DNA of 64,000 bases from Roseiarcus sp963829505 (GCA_963829505.1 CAWHIL010000003.1:496001-560000), one strand, 5' to 3'. Shown: positions 34,678 to 45,289, numbered from the stretch's first letter. The notes: generated from the sequence alone by a model not told the origin. Numbers and translations are program-made.

Positions 34678-36126
34678 ATGGGCGCTAGCGGCAATCGACC
34701 ATCCGCCTACCTTGCCGCGCCGCGCGGGATACTGCGATCGGCGTTGCTGGCGGCCGTCGCCCTCGTGACGGTCGCGGGCGCAATCGCCCGCGCCGAGACC
34801 ATGAACGGCGCGCTCGTCAAGGCCTATCTCATCAATCCGGACATCAACGCCCAGCGCGCCGCGGTGCGGCAGACCGACGAAGACGTGCCGATCGCGAACT
34901 CGGGCTACCTTCCGACGGTTCAGGCCGTCGGCTCGATGGGCGTGGCGCACGCCAACGGGAACCAGATCATTCCATCGACATCGGGGTCCGGCACGTCGGA
35001 GATACGCTACGCGACCGGCGCCTATCCGCGGAGCTACGGCGTCCAGGCCGAGCAAAACGTGTTCGACGGCTTTCGCACCATCAACCGGATCCGCAGCGCC
35101 AAATCGCAGGTTCTGGGCGCGCGCGAACAATTGCGCAACACCGAGCAGAACACGCTGCTTTCCGGCGTCACCGCCTATATGGACGTCCTGCAGAACACGG
35201 CGATTGTCGAACTCGACCACAACAACGTGGACGTGCTCAAGGAGCAATTGCGCGAAACGAGAGACCGCTTCACCGTCGGCGAGGTGACCCGGACCGACGT
35301 CGCCCAGGCGGAGGCGAGCCTCGCCAGCGCCAACGCGACGCTGCTCACCGACCAGGCCGTGCTCGAAGCCTCGATCGCCACCTATCGACAGGTGATCGGC
35401 GACCAGCCGAAGACGCTGGCGCCGGTCAAGCCGCTGACGCGGCCGCAGCCGAAAAACCTGCCGGAGGCCGTCGACATTTCCCAGGTCGAGCATCCCGCGA
35501 TCGTCGCTCAGGAGCACGGCGTCGATGTCGCGCTGCTCAGCATCAAGATCGCCGAGGGCGCGCTTTATCCGCAGGCGAACGTTCAGGCGAGCTTGGTGCA
35601 GGCGTTCGACGTCAACCAGACGCCGGGTCTGCGCCAGTTCAATGCCCAGCTCGTCGGCAACCTGACGATCCCGATCTATCAGGGCGGCCAGGAATACGCG
35701 AACATCCGGCAGTCGAAGGAAAACCTCTCGGTGCAGGAATTGCGGGCGAGTTCGGTGCGCGACCAGATCCGCCAGAACGTCGTCGCCTCGTGGGGGCGCA
35801 ACGAGGCGGCGATCGGGGTGGTGAAGGCGGCGCGCGCGGCGGTCGCGGCCAACGAGGTGGCGCTCGCGGGCGTCCGGGAGGAGGCCAAGGTCGGCCAGCG
35901 CACGACCCTCGACGTGCTGAACGCGCAGCAGGCGCTTCTGTCGGCGCGCACCCAGCTCGTTCGGGCGGAACACGATCAGGTCGTGTTCTCCTATTCGCTG
36001 ATCTCGGCGGTCGGCCGGCTCAACGTTCCCACCCTCGGACTGGCGGTCGACGAGTACGATCCGCGGGTTCATTTCGACCAGGTCAAGGGCAAGTGGTTCG
36101 GCGTGCGGACGCCGGACGGCAAATAA
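34678..36126 (+). CDS. tolC: TolC family outer-membrane efflux protein
   Basis: Trimeric outer-membrane channel for type I secretion and RND efflux. It has 482 residues with a signal region (LRSALLAAVALVTVAGAIARA). Two repeats of the OEP fold are visible: the first with QNVFDGFRTINRIRSAKSQVLGAREQLRNTEQNTLLSGVTAYMDVLQN, the second with IPIYQGGQEYANIRQSKENLSVQELRASSVRDQIRQNVVASW and the closing QRTTLDVLNAQQALLSARTQLVRAEHD. The Pcm-tolC-popZ-valS order is a well-known alphaproteobacterial neighbourhood. Confidence 0.95.
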   Translation: MGASGNRPSAYLAAPRGILRSALLAAVALVTVAGAIARAETMNGALVKAYLINPDINAQRAAVRQTDEDVPIANSGYLPTVQAVGSMGVAHANGNQIIPSTSGSGTSEIRYATGAYPRSYGVQAEQNVFDGFRTINRIRSAKSQVLGAREQLRNTEQNTLLSGVTAYMDVLQNTAIVELDHNNVDVLKEQLRETRDRFTVGEVTRTDVAQAEASLASANATLLTDQAVLEASIATYRQVIGDQPKTLAPVKPLTRPQPKNLPEAVDISQVEHPAIVAQEHGVDVALLSIKIAEGALYPQANVQASLVQAFDVNQTPGLRQFNAQLVGNLTIPIYQGGQEYANIRQSKENLSVQELRASSVRDQIRQNVVASWGRNEAAIGVVKAARAAVAANEVALAGVREEAKVGQRTTLDVLNAQQALLSARTQLVRAEHDQVVFSYSLISAVGRLNVPTLGLAVDEYDPRVHFDQVKGKWFGVRTPDGK

Positions 36127-36244
36127 CGGCAGATAAGAGCGCCTGAAACGGCGGCGGCGCGGTTGCCGATGGGACGGTTTGTCGCTTACCGTCAATCGGC
36201 CAGCTTCGCAATTCGTTGAAGATGGCGGCGACGAGGCGGAGGCT

Positions 36245-36823
36245 ATGAGCGCGGCCAATTCGAGTTTGAGCGATCGCGACCACGAAGCGCTTCGTCGGGC
36301 CCAGCGCGCCCACGAGCCGTCGATGGAAGAGATCCTGGCCTCCATCCGGACGATCATCGCCGAGGAGCGGGACCCCTTGAAGCCGGAGCCCGCACAATCC
36401 GCCGGCGTCCCCGTCAAGGCGGCCCCGCCGGCCTCCGCGCCCCACATCATCCATTTGCGGGACGAGCCGGAGCCCGCCCGGACGCCTCCTGCGGCATCCC
36501 CGCAGCGTCCGGCCCCCCCGGCCGCGGCGGGCCAGACAAGCCGACCCTCGCCCGGGGCCGAGCGGGCGCCTCTGTCGGAGGGATCGGCCGCATCGGCCGA
36601 TGTCGACCGGCCGCTCGTCTCGCCGGAGACGGGCAAGGCCGTCGGATCGGCGTTCAACGCGCTCTCCGCCAGCCTCGCGACCCGCAGCGCCGAGCTTGCC
36701 GAGGAGATGGCGCGCGACATGCTGCGGCCGATGCTCAAGACCTGGCTCGACGAGAACCTTCCGGGGATCGTGGAGCGCCTCGTGCGGGCGGAGATCGAGC
36801 GGATCTCGCGCGCTTCGAACTGA
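36245..36823 (+). CDS. popZ: PopZ/DUF2497 polar organising protein
   Basis: A 192-residue protein of the PopZ family, which builds a polar scaffold anchoring the chromosome origin through ParB. The N-terminal helix EPSMEEILASIRTIIAEE is the conserved partner-binding part, followed by a Pro/Ala-rich acidic disordered linker and a C-terminal oligomerisation region (AEEMARDMLRPMLKTWLDENLPGIVERLVRAEIERISR). The ATG at 36245 with GGCGGAGG is preferred to 36179. It lies directly upstream of valS, as in Caulobacter relatives. Confidence 0.93.
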   Translation: MSAANSSLSDRDHEALRRAQRAHEPSMEEILASIRTIIAEERDPLKPEPAQSAGVPVKAAPPASAPHIIHLRDEPEPARTPPAASPQRPAPPAAAGQTSRPSPGAERAPLSEGSAASADVDRPLVSPETGKAVGSAFNALSASLATRSAELAEEMARDMLRPMLKTWLDENLPGIVERLVRAEIERISRASN

Positions 36824-36963
36824 GCCGCCCGCCGCTCAATTGACTTGCGGCGCGAGGTCGGGCTTTAACCCGGGCCGCGACGCTGCGGCGCACGCCCGCT
36901 GGCGTTTGAGACGCGACCCAACAACATAACGAGCCGCCTCACGCAGCGCGGCGCTGGCGATCC

Positions 36964-39840
36964 ATGATGGACAAATCGTTTGACGCCGCAGCGGTCGAAG
37001 CCCGCGTTTCCGCTCTTTGGGAGGAGACCGGCGCCTTCCGCGCGGGGCGGCCGGAGCGGGCGGACGCGGAACCCTTCTGCATGGTCATTCCGCCGCCGAA
37101 CGTCACCGGCAACCTGCATATGGGCCACGCGCTCAACAACACGCTGCAGGACATCCTCTGCCGCTACCGGCGCATGAACGGGCGCGACGTTCTCTGGCAA
37201 CCGGGCACCGACCACGCCGGCATCGCAACCCAGATGGTCGTCGAGCGAAAGCTGATGGAGGCCCAGGAACCGGATCGGCGGACCCTGGGGCGGGAGGCTT
37301 TCGTCGAACGCGTGTGGGCGTGGAAGGCGGAATCGGGCGGGGCGATCGTCGCGCAGCTGAAGCGCCTCGGAGCCTCGTGCGACTGGAGCCGCGAGCGGTT
37401 CACGCTGGACGAGGGCCTGTCGCGCGCCGTCGCCAAGGTGTTCGTCCAGCTTTATCGCGACGGCCTGATCTACAAGGACAAGCGGCTCGTCAACTGGGAC
37501 CCGAAACTGCAGACCGCGATCTCCGATCTCGAGGTCGTGCAGACGGAGTGCCGGGGGTCGTTCAAGTGGTCGCGCGAGGCAGGCGAGCCCCTGAACGCCG
37601 CGGCCCTCGCCAAGGTTCTGGCGAAGAACCCGAACGGCCATCTCTACACCTTCGAGTACCCGGTGGTCGACGGGAGCGGCGAGGAGACCGGCGAACGCAT
37701 CGCGGTCGCGACCACGAGGCCCGAGACCATGCTCGGCGACAGCGCGGTCGCCGTTCACCCCGACGACGAGCGCTATCGCCATCTGGTCGGGCGGGAGGTT
37801 CGCCTGCCGCTGGTCGGCCGGCTGATCAAAGTCATCGCTGACGAATACTCCGATCCTGAGAAAGGGACCGGCGCCGTCAAGATCACCCCCGCACACGACT
37901 TCAACGATTTCGAGGTTGGCCGGCGGCACGAGGCGGAAGGGGCTAGGCCGATCAACGTCCTCGACGGCGAGGGGCGCGTCGTCCTGCGCGACAACGTCGC
38001 CTTCTTCGAGGGGATCGAGAGCGACAACGATCACGCCCGCCTCATGGCGGCGCTCGACGGCCAGGATCGTTTCGTCGCGCGCCCGCGGATCGTCGAGATG
38101 ATGGCCCTTGCCGGGCTCATCGAGCGGATCGAGCCGCACACGCATATGGTCCCCCACGGCGACCGGTCGGGGGTGGTCATCGAACCGTGGCTCACCGACC
38201 AATGGTATGTCGACGCGAAGACGCTTGCCCAGCCCGCGCTCGCCGCAATTCGCGACGGGCGCACGCAATTCGTGCCGAAGACCTGGGAAAAGACCTATTT
38301 CGAATGGCTCGAGAACATCCAGCCCTGGTGCGTGTCGCGGCAGCTCTGGTGGGGCCATCAGATCCCGGCCTGGTACTCGCCGTGGGGCGGCTGCTACGTC
38401 GAGGAGACGGACGAGGCGGCCTTCGCGGCCGCTCTTGCCGACGGAGTCGAGCGCGGCGCCTTGACCGAAGGCGAGGCCGGATCGCTTGCGCGCGATCCGG
38501 CTCGCCTAGCGGCCACGTTCAGGCGCGAGGAGGATGTGCTCGACACCTGGTTCTCGTCGGCGCTGTGGCCGTTCTCGACGCTCGGATGGCCCGACGAGAC
38601 GCCCGAGCTGAAGCGCTTCTACCCCACCGACGTTCTCGTCACGGGCTTCGACATCATCTTCTTCTGGGTCGCCCGGATGATGATGATGGGGCTGCACTTC
38701 CGGCACGAGATCCCCTTCCGCGACGTCTACATCCACGCCCTCGTTCGCGACGGGAAGGGCGCGAAGATGTCGAAGTCGAAGGGCAACGTGATCGATCCGA
38801 TCGACCTCATCGACCGGTTCGGGGCGGACGCGTTGCGGTTCACCCTCGCCGCGATGGCGGCTCAGGGACGCGACATCAAGCTTTCGGAAGCACGCGTCGA
38901 GGGCTATCGAAACTTCACGACGAAGCTCTGGAACGCCTCGCGTTTCGCGGAGCTCAACGGCTGCGTCCGCGTGGCGGACTTCGATCCGTCGGCGGTCCGC
39001 GAGCCCCTGAACCGCTGGATCCTGGGAGAGGCCGCAAAGGCCGCTGCCGAGACTGCGGGAGCGATCGAGGCTTACCGCTTCAATGACGCCGCCAACGCCG
39101 TCTATCGGTTCGTCTGGAGCGTATTCTGCGACTGGCATCTCGAACTCGCGAAGCCCGTCCTCCAGGGCGACGCGGAGCCAGCGGCCAAGATCGAGACGCA
39201 GGCGACGATCGCCCATGTGCTCGACACGATCTACGCTCTCTTGCATCCGTTCATGCCCTTCCTCACCGAGGAATTGTGGGCGATCAAGGGACGTCTCGGG
39301 CCGCCGCGCGCCGGTCCGCTGGCGCTCGGGCCCTGGCCGACCGAGGGGCTCGAGGTCGACGCGGCGATCGAAGCCGAGATTGGCTGGGTCGTCGACCTGA
39401 TCAGCGAGATCCGGTCGGTGAAGTCGGAAATGGGCGTCCCGCCTTCGACGGCGATGTCTCTCGTTCTGGTGTCCCCGAGCGACGCGGCAAAAAGAAGCAG
39501 CGCCGCCTGGAGCGAGAGCATCAAGCGCCTCGCTCGGATCGAGGCCGTCGAAACGGCCGCGACCGCTCCGCCGGGTTCGGTGCTGCTCGTCGTCCGGGGA
39601 GAGACCGCAGCCCTGCCGCTCGCGGGCGTAGTCGACCTCGCGGAGGAAAAGGCGAGGCTCGACAAGGAGATCGACAAGGTCAAGGGCGAGATCGGCAAAG
39701 TCGCAGCCAAGCTCGGGAACGACGACTTTCTCGCCCGCGCCCCGGAGGACGTGGTGGCCGAACACGAGCAGCGGCGGGAGACGTTCGAAGAACGGCTCGG
39801 CAAGCTGGTCCACGCCCGCGAACGCCTGCAAAACCGCTGA
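36964..39840 (+). CDS. valS: Valyl-tRNA synthetase
   Basis: Class I aminoacyl-tRNA synthetase of 958 residues. The HIGH-type motif is in PPPNVTGNLHMGHALNNT, the KMSKS loop in GAKMSKSKGNVIDP, and the editing domain has TTRPETMLGDSAVAVHPDD. A C-terminal coiled coil (EEKARLDKEIDKVKGEIGKVAAKL) is typical of ValS. No frame problem was seen over 2.9 kb. Confidence 0.98.
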   Translation: MMDKSFDAAAVEARVSALWEETGAFRAGRPERADAEPFCMVIPPPNVTGNLHMGHALNNTLQDILCRYRRMNGRDVLWQPGTDHAGIATQMVVERKLMEAQEPDRRTLGREAFVERVWAWKAESGGAIVAQLKRLGASCDWSRERFTLDEGLSRAVAKVFVQLYRDGLIYKDKRLVNWDPKLQTAISDLEVVQTECRGSFKWSREAGEPLNAAALAKVLAKNPNGHLYTFEYPVVDGSGEETGERIAVATTRPETMLGDSAVAVHPDDERYRHLVGREVRLPLVGRLIKVIADEYSDPEKGTGAVKITPAHDFNDFEVGRRHEAEGARPINVLDGEGRVVLRDNVAFFEGIESDNDHARLMAALDGQDRFVARPRIVEMMALAGLIERIEPHTHMVPHGDRSGVVIEPWLTDQWYVDAKTLAQPALAAIRDGRTQFVPKTWEKTYFEWLENIQPWCVSRQLWWGHQIPAWYSPWGGCYVEETDEAAFAAALADGVERGALTEGEAGSLARDPARLAATFRREEDVLDTWFSSALWPFSTLGWPDETPELKRFYPTDVLVTGFDIIFFWVARMMMMGLHFRHEIPFRDVYIHALVRDGKGAKMSKSKGNVIDPIDLIDRFGADALRFTLAAMAAQGRDIKLSEARVEGYRNFTTKLWNASRFAELNGCVRVADFDPSAVREPLNRWILGEAAKAAAETAGAIEAYRFNDAANAVYRFVWSVFCDWHLELAKPVLQGDAEPAAKIETQATIAHVLDTIYALLHPFMPFLTEELWAIKGRLGPPRAGPLALGPWPTEGLEVDAAIEAEIGWVVDLISEIRSVKSEMGVPPSTAMSLVLVSPSDAAKRSSAAWSESIKRLARIEAVETAATAPPGSVLLVVRGETAALPLAGVVDLAEEKARLDKEIDKVKGEIGKVAAKLGNDDFLARAPEDVVAEHEQRRETFEERLGKLVHARERLQNR

Positions 39841-40040
39841 AACGGCGCTTGCGGGCCCCGAATTGTGGCTTCCGCGCAACAGCCTGAATGCATCTCTCAA
39901 GCGACCGGTTTCCGACGGGCGCGCGCCGCGATTGCGCCATAAACAACTCGCAGCTTCTGGCCCCGTGTTTACGGTTGTCACGCGTTGATAACGCCTCCTT
40001 TCGAGGCGTCCGCGTGACCGGTTCAGCGGATCGGGGTCTA

Positions 40041-41030
40041 ATGCGCGTTGACGCGTATATCGAACTGGAAGGCGGGCTCTGGTCCGGGCGGCGTGGGATC
40101 GTCCTGGCGCTGTTTTGGGCAGCGTTGGCGGTTTCCCCGGCAATGGCTTTCGACGGCTCGTCGACCGGCGCTCCCGTCAAGATATCTCCGAAACACTATT
40201 CCAGCGCCGAGCAGGCGCTGCGCGCCGGCATCGACGACCTCAACGCCGGCAACGCGGCGTCGTGCGTCGACGCCCTGACCTACGCCGCAGAGGGCGGTCA
40301 GGCGGTCGCCCGCTGGAAGCTTGGCGAAATGTACGCTGACGGTGTCGGCGTCGAACGGGACGATGTGAAGGCCTACCATTACTTCAGCCAACTCGTGGAT
40401 GCTTACGACGAGGATGCGCCGGATCCGCGCAACCGAGGCGCGGTTTCGAGCGCTTTTGTCGCGGTCGGCGTCTACAGCCTGACAGGGATCTCCGACAGCG
40501 ACATCCGCCCTGACCCGGAGCGGGCCCACGATCTCTTCCAGTACGCGGCGACGACGTTCGGCGACCCCGACGCGCAGTACAATCTCGCGCACATGTACAT
40601 GGTCGGGGCGGGTGGCCTCGAAAAGGATGACCTGGTCGCCGTGCGATGGCTCATGCTTGCGTCGGGAAAGGGCCACCGGCCGTCGCAGGCGTTGCTGGGC
40701 CATCTTCTCTTTACCGGCGGCCAAAACGTGCAGCCCCAGCGCGCCAAAGGCCTGATGTGGCTGGCCGTGGCCAACAACGGGGCCGAGGGTCCGAAGGACG
40801 AATGGATCCGTGATCTCTACCGGCGCGATATGTCCGCCGCGAGCGATCAGGACCGGCGAGCCGCGACCGCGATGATGGACGAGCGAGCCAAGGGCCCGCC
40901 GCCGTCCGTGATGTCAAACCTGGTCATCCGGACGCTCCAGATTTTGCGGCCGCTCGGAATCCCGGGGATTCCGATGGTGGTCGCCGCGCCGACCGCCGCC
41001 CCGCAATCCCCCTCGCTACCTCCCAACTGA
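40041..41030 (+). CDS. exoR: ExoR-like Sel1-repeat periplasmic regulator
   Basis: A 329-residue exported protein with Sel1 repeats. In Sinorhizobium ExoR binds and restrains the ExoS-ChvI system that controls exopolysaccharide, motility and symbiosis. The match includes the N-terminal AFDGSS region, SAEQALRAGIDDL, WKLGEMYADGVGVERDDVKAYHYFSQLVD, DPDAQYNLAHMYMVGAGG and RWLMLASGKGHRPSQALLGHLLF. The start at 40041 gives a signal ending in SPAMA. It differs from ExoR by a longer C-terminus with Pro-rich tail. The ExoS-ChvI genes are not here. The acyltransferase locus downstream might be under its pathway. Confidence 0.8.
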   Translation: MRVDAYIELEGGLWSGRRGIVLALFWAALAVSPAMAFDGSSTGAPVKISPKHYSSAEQALRAGIDDLNAGNAASCVDALTYAAEGGQAVARWKLGEMYADGVGVERDDVKAYHYFSQLVDAYDEDAPDPRNRGAVSSAFVAVGVYSLTGISDSDIRPDPERAHDLFQYAATTFGDPDAQYNLAHMYMVGAGGLEKDDLVAVRWLMLASGKGHRPSQALLGHLLFTGGQNVQPQRAKGLMWLAVANNGAEGPKDEWIRDLYRRDMSAASDQDRRAATAMMDERAKGPPPSVMSNLVIRTLQILRPLGIPGIPMVVAAPTAAPQSPSLPPN

Positions 41031-41127
41031 GGCGCCCCACACGCGGTTTGGGGTCTCGCGAACGGGCAAGTAGAAGTAAGCGCGGCTGGCGGGCGCGAGA
41101 GGCCAGCGAGAGGCCTCTGAAACCTTG

Positions 41128-41268
41128 ATGCTGCGAGCTTTCATCGATCGGCAGATTGCGCGCTCATGGGCTCTGCCGGCGCTCATCTGTCTTGCGCTTT
41201 TGGTCGTGCTGTTCGCGCTGGCGGGTCAGACGATCGAGGCGCCTTTCGTCTACGCCCCGCCGAGATGA
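41128..41268 (+). CDS. 46-residue membrane microprotein overlapping the acyltransferase
   Basis: Sequence MLRAFIDRQIARSWALPALI followed by a hydrophobic stretch and the end QTIEAPFVYAPPR. One transmembrane segment (about residues 15-32) with a basic N-terminus, then a short periplasmic tail with PFVY. Its TGA overlaps the ATG of the acyltransferase (ATGA at 41265-41268), a strong sign of coupled translation. The layout recalls DltX, a small protein whose C-terminal tail (FIYNEF) helps O-acyl transfer by DltB, but the partner here is an acyltransferase-3 protein, not MBOAT, so the similarity is only suggestive. Confidence 0.65.
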   Translation: MLRAFIDRQIARSWALPALICLALLVVLFALAGQTIEAPFVYAPPR

Positions 41269-43674
41269 AGCGGAATCCCGCACTGGATTTCCTGCGGGGC
41301 GCCGCCGCCTTCGCTGTCGCCGTGCCCCACTATCTGACCGCGAACGCGCCATTCGATCCAACGATCGAGTCGGTTGCGGTGTCGGCCGTCGAGGTCTTTT
41401 TCGTTCTCAGCGGGTTCGTCCTCGCGCCCCAGATTGTCGACTGGGTGGTAGGGCGACCCTGGCGCAACCTTGGCGTCTTTCTGGTCAGACGGTGGATGCG
41501 CACCATCCCGCCTTACGTCGCCGCGCTGGTCGTCGTCGCGCTCATGACCGGCAATCTCTTCACCGCCGATACGCTGCGCTACCTGTTCTACGTCGAGAAC
41601 CTCTTCCGTTCGGCGAATGCGGTCGACTTCTATCCCGTCGCCTGGAGTTTGGCGGTCGAGGAATGGTTCTATGTCCTGTTCGCTCCGCTCCTGTTCCTCG
41701 CCGCCCGCTTTCTCGGCAGAAGCGACCGGCGCGTCGAGGTCGCCTTCGCGATCTTGTTCGTTGTCGTCATCGCCGGGCTGAGATTCTTCGCAGCACCGTC
41801 GGACTGGGATCTGAACGTCAGGCGCGTGACCGCCTTTCGGGTCAATTCGATCGTGTGGGGCTTCCTGCTCTTCATCGCGCTTCCGCGGCGCGCGTTGTTT
41901 CCGCAGAGGGCGGCTGGAGCGATCCTGGCGCTCGGCGCGGCGTTCGCCCTCGCCGCCGCGCTCGAATACCGGATCGCAATTCTGGCGCTTGAACAGAGCA
42001 GGTTCGCCCAGCTGCTTTTTCCGTATTCCTCGGCGCTGTTCGGACTGGCTGCGGTCGGCTTCTTCCGCGAGGCCGGCGAGGCGTTCGCCGGCCCGCGGAT
42101 TTCGGCTCTAAGCTTCTACCTGGGACGGATTTCCTACTCGGTCTATCTCTTTCACATCGTCATCATTATGGCGCTGAAGCCCCTTGTCGGCAGCTGGCCG
42201 CTGGTCTTGCAACTCGCCCTTTTCATCGCTGCCGCGTGCGCGTTCTCGAGCCTCTTCTGGCGCGCCGTCGAGCGACCAATTCTCGAGTCTCGGCCTGACT
42301 ACGCCCGCCCGCCGCAAGAAAGCCGCCCGCCAGCGACCGTCCGGCTCGAGCCGCCCCGGAGCCTGATTGTCACGGCGTCGCTCGGCCTCGCCTGCCTTGT
42401 CGCCGCCATCCTGACGCGCAACGCCTTCATGGCGAACGCGCCCGTTCTGTTCTACGCATCGCTCATCGGAGCGGCGGTCCTCTCGGTCGCCCTTGCCGAG
42501 CGCGCTCGCCGCTTCGCTCCGGCGCTCGGGGTCGCGGCCCGCGCGCTCGTCCTGTTCGCGCTGGCGCTGCCGGTCGCCGACGCCCTCTACCGATCCTCGA
42601 CGGGGGTCCCCGTTGCTGGGTCTGTCGCGAACCCGACCTATTCGTATCGCGCCGCTCGCGAAAATCCTGCCGCTTTCGCCATGTGGTGGTTCTACTACCT
42701 GAACGAATGGATCCGCGACGACGGCATTCGCGGCGCGATCGAGAAACCTGATCCTAAGGGGAAGCTCCCGTTCGTGCTGGTTCCGGGGAGTTCCGGGCGC
42801 ATGTTCGACACCGTCATCCGCATTAACTCGGCTGGTTTCCGGGGGCCGGACATCGCGGCTGACAAGGGCGACCGGTTCCGGATCGTGGCGCTCGGCGAAT
42901 CGCAGACGTTTGGACCAACGCTGCATGAAGGAGAGAAGCCGTGGCCAGAGCTGCTACAGGAGCTTTTTGCGTCCCGCGCCGCGTGCGACCGCCCGATCGA
43001 GGTGATCAACGCCGGGACCGAGGCCTATACGCTCGTCGACAATCTCGAGCGGACGCGACGCGACGTGCTGCCGCTCAAACCCGATCTCATCCTCTCGACG
43101 CACGGGATGAACGGACTGCTGGCGCTCGGCCTTCGGCAGGAGGCGGAGCCCAACGAGCCGGGAACGCGACCGCGCGCGTCGGCGCTGATCGGCCGCGCGG
43201 CTCTGACCATCGAACGTGCTCTGCGGAAGCAGCCGTCGGGCGCCGCGGCCCATCCTGCGCCGCCGCCGCTCTCCGACGCCGCCCTCCTCGCGAGCCGTTA
43301 CGCGGAGGCTTATCGGCGCCTGATCCAATTGGGACGCGCCAATGGCGTCGCCGTCGTCCTGGCGACGTCGAGTTCTGGCGGTCGACGAGACCTCTCCGAG
43401 GGCGGTGAAGAATTTCTACGGCGAGGTGTTCAAGCCCATCGACGACATCATCGCGGCGAATGCGGCTCACAACAGGATGGTCCGGCTTCTCGGCCGTGAG
43501 CAGGATGCCCCTGTCGTCGAGGCGATCGGGAGCCTCGACGGCGACTGGGACGACGATCTCTATCTCGACATCGTGCACTTCACCGAGCGGGGCAACGAGC
43601 GCGCGGCCCGGAACATGTTCGAGGCTTTGGCCCCAATCCTGGCCGAGCGTGGCGTTCGGTGCGCGCTGCACTGA
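41265..43674 (+). CDS. Acyltransferase-3/SGNH fusion, polysaccharide O-acetyltransferase (apparent frameshift)
   Basis: Integral membrane acyltransferase fused to an SGNH-like periplasmic domain, 802 residues when corrected; such proteins O-acetylate cell-surface polysaccharides. The first part has the acyltransferase-3 motifs LDFLRGAAAFAVAVPHYL, FVLSGFVLAP, AWSLAVEEWFYVLFAPLLF and ISYSVYLFHIVIIM within about ten helices. The second has RIVALGESQTFG (SGNH block I-like), INAGTEAYTL and HFTERGNERAARN (His block). The frame breaks at 43370-43375 (GAGTTC); reading GAGTC gives VLATSSLAVDETSPRAVKNFY. It lies after a coupled microprotein and near exoR. Confidence 0.85.
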
Positions 43675-43691
43675 TCGCGCGATCCGCCCAG

Positions 43692-44672
43692 TCACTCCGA
43701 CGGCGCAAGGATTCGCACCCGCCGCCGGCCGCCGTCGGGATTGGCGTCTTCGACCACCTCTCCCTGCTTCAGGTTGAGATAGGACCCGGCTTCCGTTTGG
43801 TCGTCCTTGATCCCCGAAGTTTCGCGGCTGACGGCGGCGGCGGCCGCTTTGAGTCTTGTATCGACGCCGTTTGCGTCAAGCCCCGGATCGGCCCCGGCTG
43901 ACATCGTCGTGATCCGATCGGCGTTCGCGTCGGTCGCCGCCGGCGATCTTGCTCGTGGGTCTATCTTCGGACGCGACATCTCGGCCGACGCTTCCACAGT
44001 CACAACGAACTCATGCGCGTTCCGGCGACCGTACTTCGCCTCGGCCGCTGACAGCGCCTCCGCCCAACTCTCGGCGGGACGCCGGCAGGAGCAGCCTTCC
44101 TCGTAGGACTGCTGGAACCGGAGCGCGGTTGGTAGCGACGTATAGGGAGCGCCGTCCGGCGCGCTTGCCTCGTCGATCGTCCCCCCGAAGGGCATGCTGT
44201 AGAGCGCCATCGTCGCGTTCGGGCAAAGCGCCTGGCAGACCTGCTCCAGGCTCGACCCGCCCGCTCCCTCGTAGGGCAGCGGAAAGAAGCTGCCGTCACA
44301 GGTCCGCACGCAGACGTAAACGGAGCTGCCGGTCTCCGAAGGCGCATGACCGGAAGAAGCGAAGCCGTGTCGCGGCCGGTCTCCTTCCGAGCCCCACTCC
44401 GCCCCGCGTCGCTCCCAACTGCGCCGGGACGGCTCCGCGGGAGGCGCCCAGGCGTACGGAGGCGCGAAGCCGGTAGCAAAAGGGTTCGGAAAGCTGAAAG
44501 GCCCGACATTGGCCGTTGGATTGGCGCAGCGACCGCAATTCGAGGACTGTCCTGATGCGGAACCCCCGGCAGCGACGACTGCAAAGACAATCAGGACAAG
44601 CGCGGGCCCGGGAAGCCGGCGCGAACGCCAGCGCGGCTTGAACGAGTATCCAAGTCTTGAACGAGAGAACAC
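43692..44672 (-). CDS. DUF2865 domain exported protein
   Basis: A 326-residue secreted protein of an alphaproteobacterial family of unknown function. The conserved core is VYVCVRTCDGSFFPLPYEGAGGSSLEQVCQALCPNATMALYSMP, followed by a second Cys pair (EEGCSCRRPAESWAEALSAAEAKYG); four to six cysteines suggest disulfides. The N-terminus has a basic stretch and one hydrophobic segment (ALVLIVFAVVAAGGSAS). The tail is Arg-rich (GGRRRVRILAPSE). It converges with the acyltransferase. Confidence 0.8.
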   Translation of the reverse strand: MFSRSRLGYSFKPRWRSRRLPGPALVLIVFAVVAAGGSASGQSSNCGRCANPTANVGPFSFPNPFATGFAPPYAWAPPAEPSRRSWERRGAEWGSEGDRPRHGFASSGHAPSETGSSVYVCVRTCDGSFFPLPYEGAGGSSLEQVCQALCPNATMALYSMPFGGTIDEASAPDGAPYTSLPTALRFQQSYEEGCSCRRPAESWAEALSAAEAKYGRRNAHEFVVTVEASAEMSRPKIDPRARSPAATDANADRITTMSAGADPGLDANGVDTRLKAAAAAVSRETSGIKDDQTEAGSYLNLKQGEVVEDANPDGGRRRVRILAPSE

Positions 44673-44962
44673 GCGCGGCCTGTTCTTCCTGGCGGATCGA
44701 TCCGCAAGCTAAAGCCGCAAGGTTTCAAAGTTATGGCGCCGAACGCGGGCGCGTGCATCATACTGAAGAAAATGCGGGCGACGACGAGACCGGCATGGCG
44801 CTAGGGGGAACGCTCTCCGCGTCACGCCTTAAGGGGGAAGGGGGCATGACCGGTCCGATCCCGTCGTCATCCCTTCGTATCACTGAGGTGAGTTCGTCAC
44901 AATCGAAAGGTTGCCGGCGGGTTAATTTATCCGCAAGCATCCGATACCCTTGGGAAAGGTCG

Positions 44963-45289
44963 CTAAAACGCCCTTTCGAACTCTACGGGGTCGGCGATCC
45001 AATTCCGCGTCGTGTCGCGGCAATGCCGCTGGAGGACGGCGCCGACGTCGACGCCATTGATCACCTCGCCCTTGTACACTGTCGAACCGCTTTCGATCCG
45101 CACCGCCGGTCCGAACATGACGGGATGCCGGATCCACCAGCTCCCGTCCGCAAGTTCATAGACCGCCTGGCACCGCGGGTCTCCGGAAGAACCGGCGACG
45201 ACGTTCGGCTGGGCGGAGGCGCCCATCGGCGCAATGAGGGCGGCGGCCGCCGCCAATCCAAAGACGACTTTTTCGAGCAGGTGCGACAT
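44963..45289 (-). CDS. Small exported protein, hypothetical
   Basis: A 108-residue protein with a clear signal peptide (LEKVVFGLAAAAALIAPMGASAQ) and two Cys in the mature part (DPRCQAVYELADGSWWIRHPV, LQRHCRDTTRNW), probably a disulfide. The mature sequence is otherwise unknown to me. ATG 45289 is used rather than the upstream start because it begins the signal. Confidence 0.6.
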   Translation of the reverse strand: MSHLLEKVVFGLAAAAALIAPMGASAQPNVVAGSSGDPRCQAVYELADGSWWIRHPVMFGPAVRIESGSTVYKGEVINGVDVGAVLQRHCRDTTRNWIADPVEFERAF

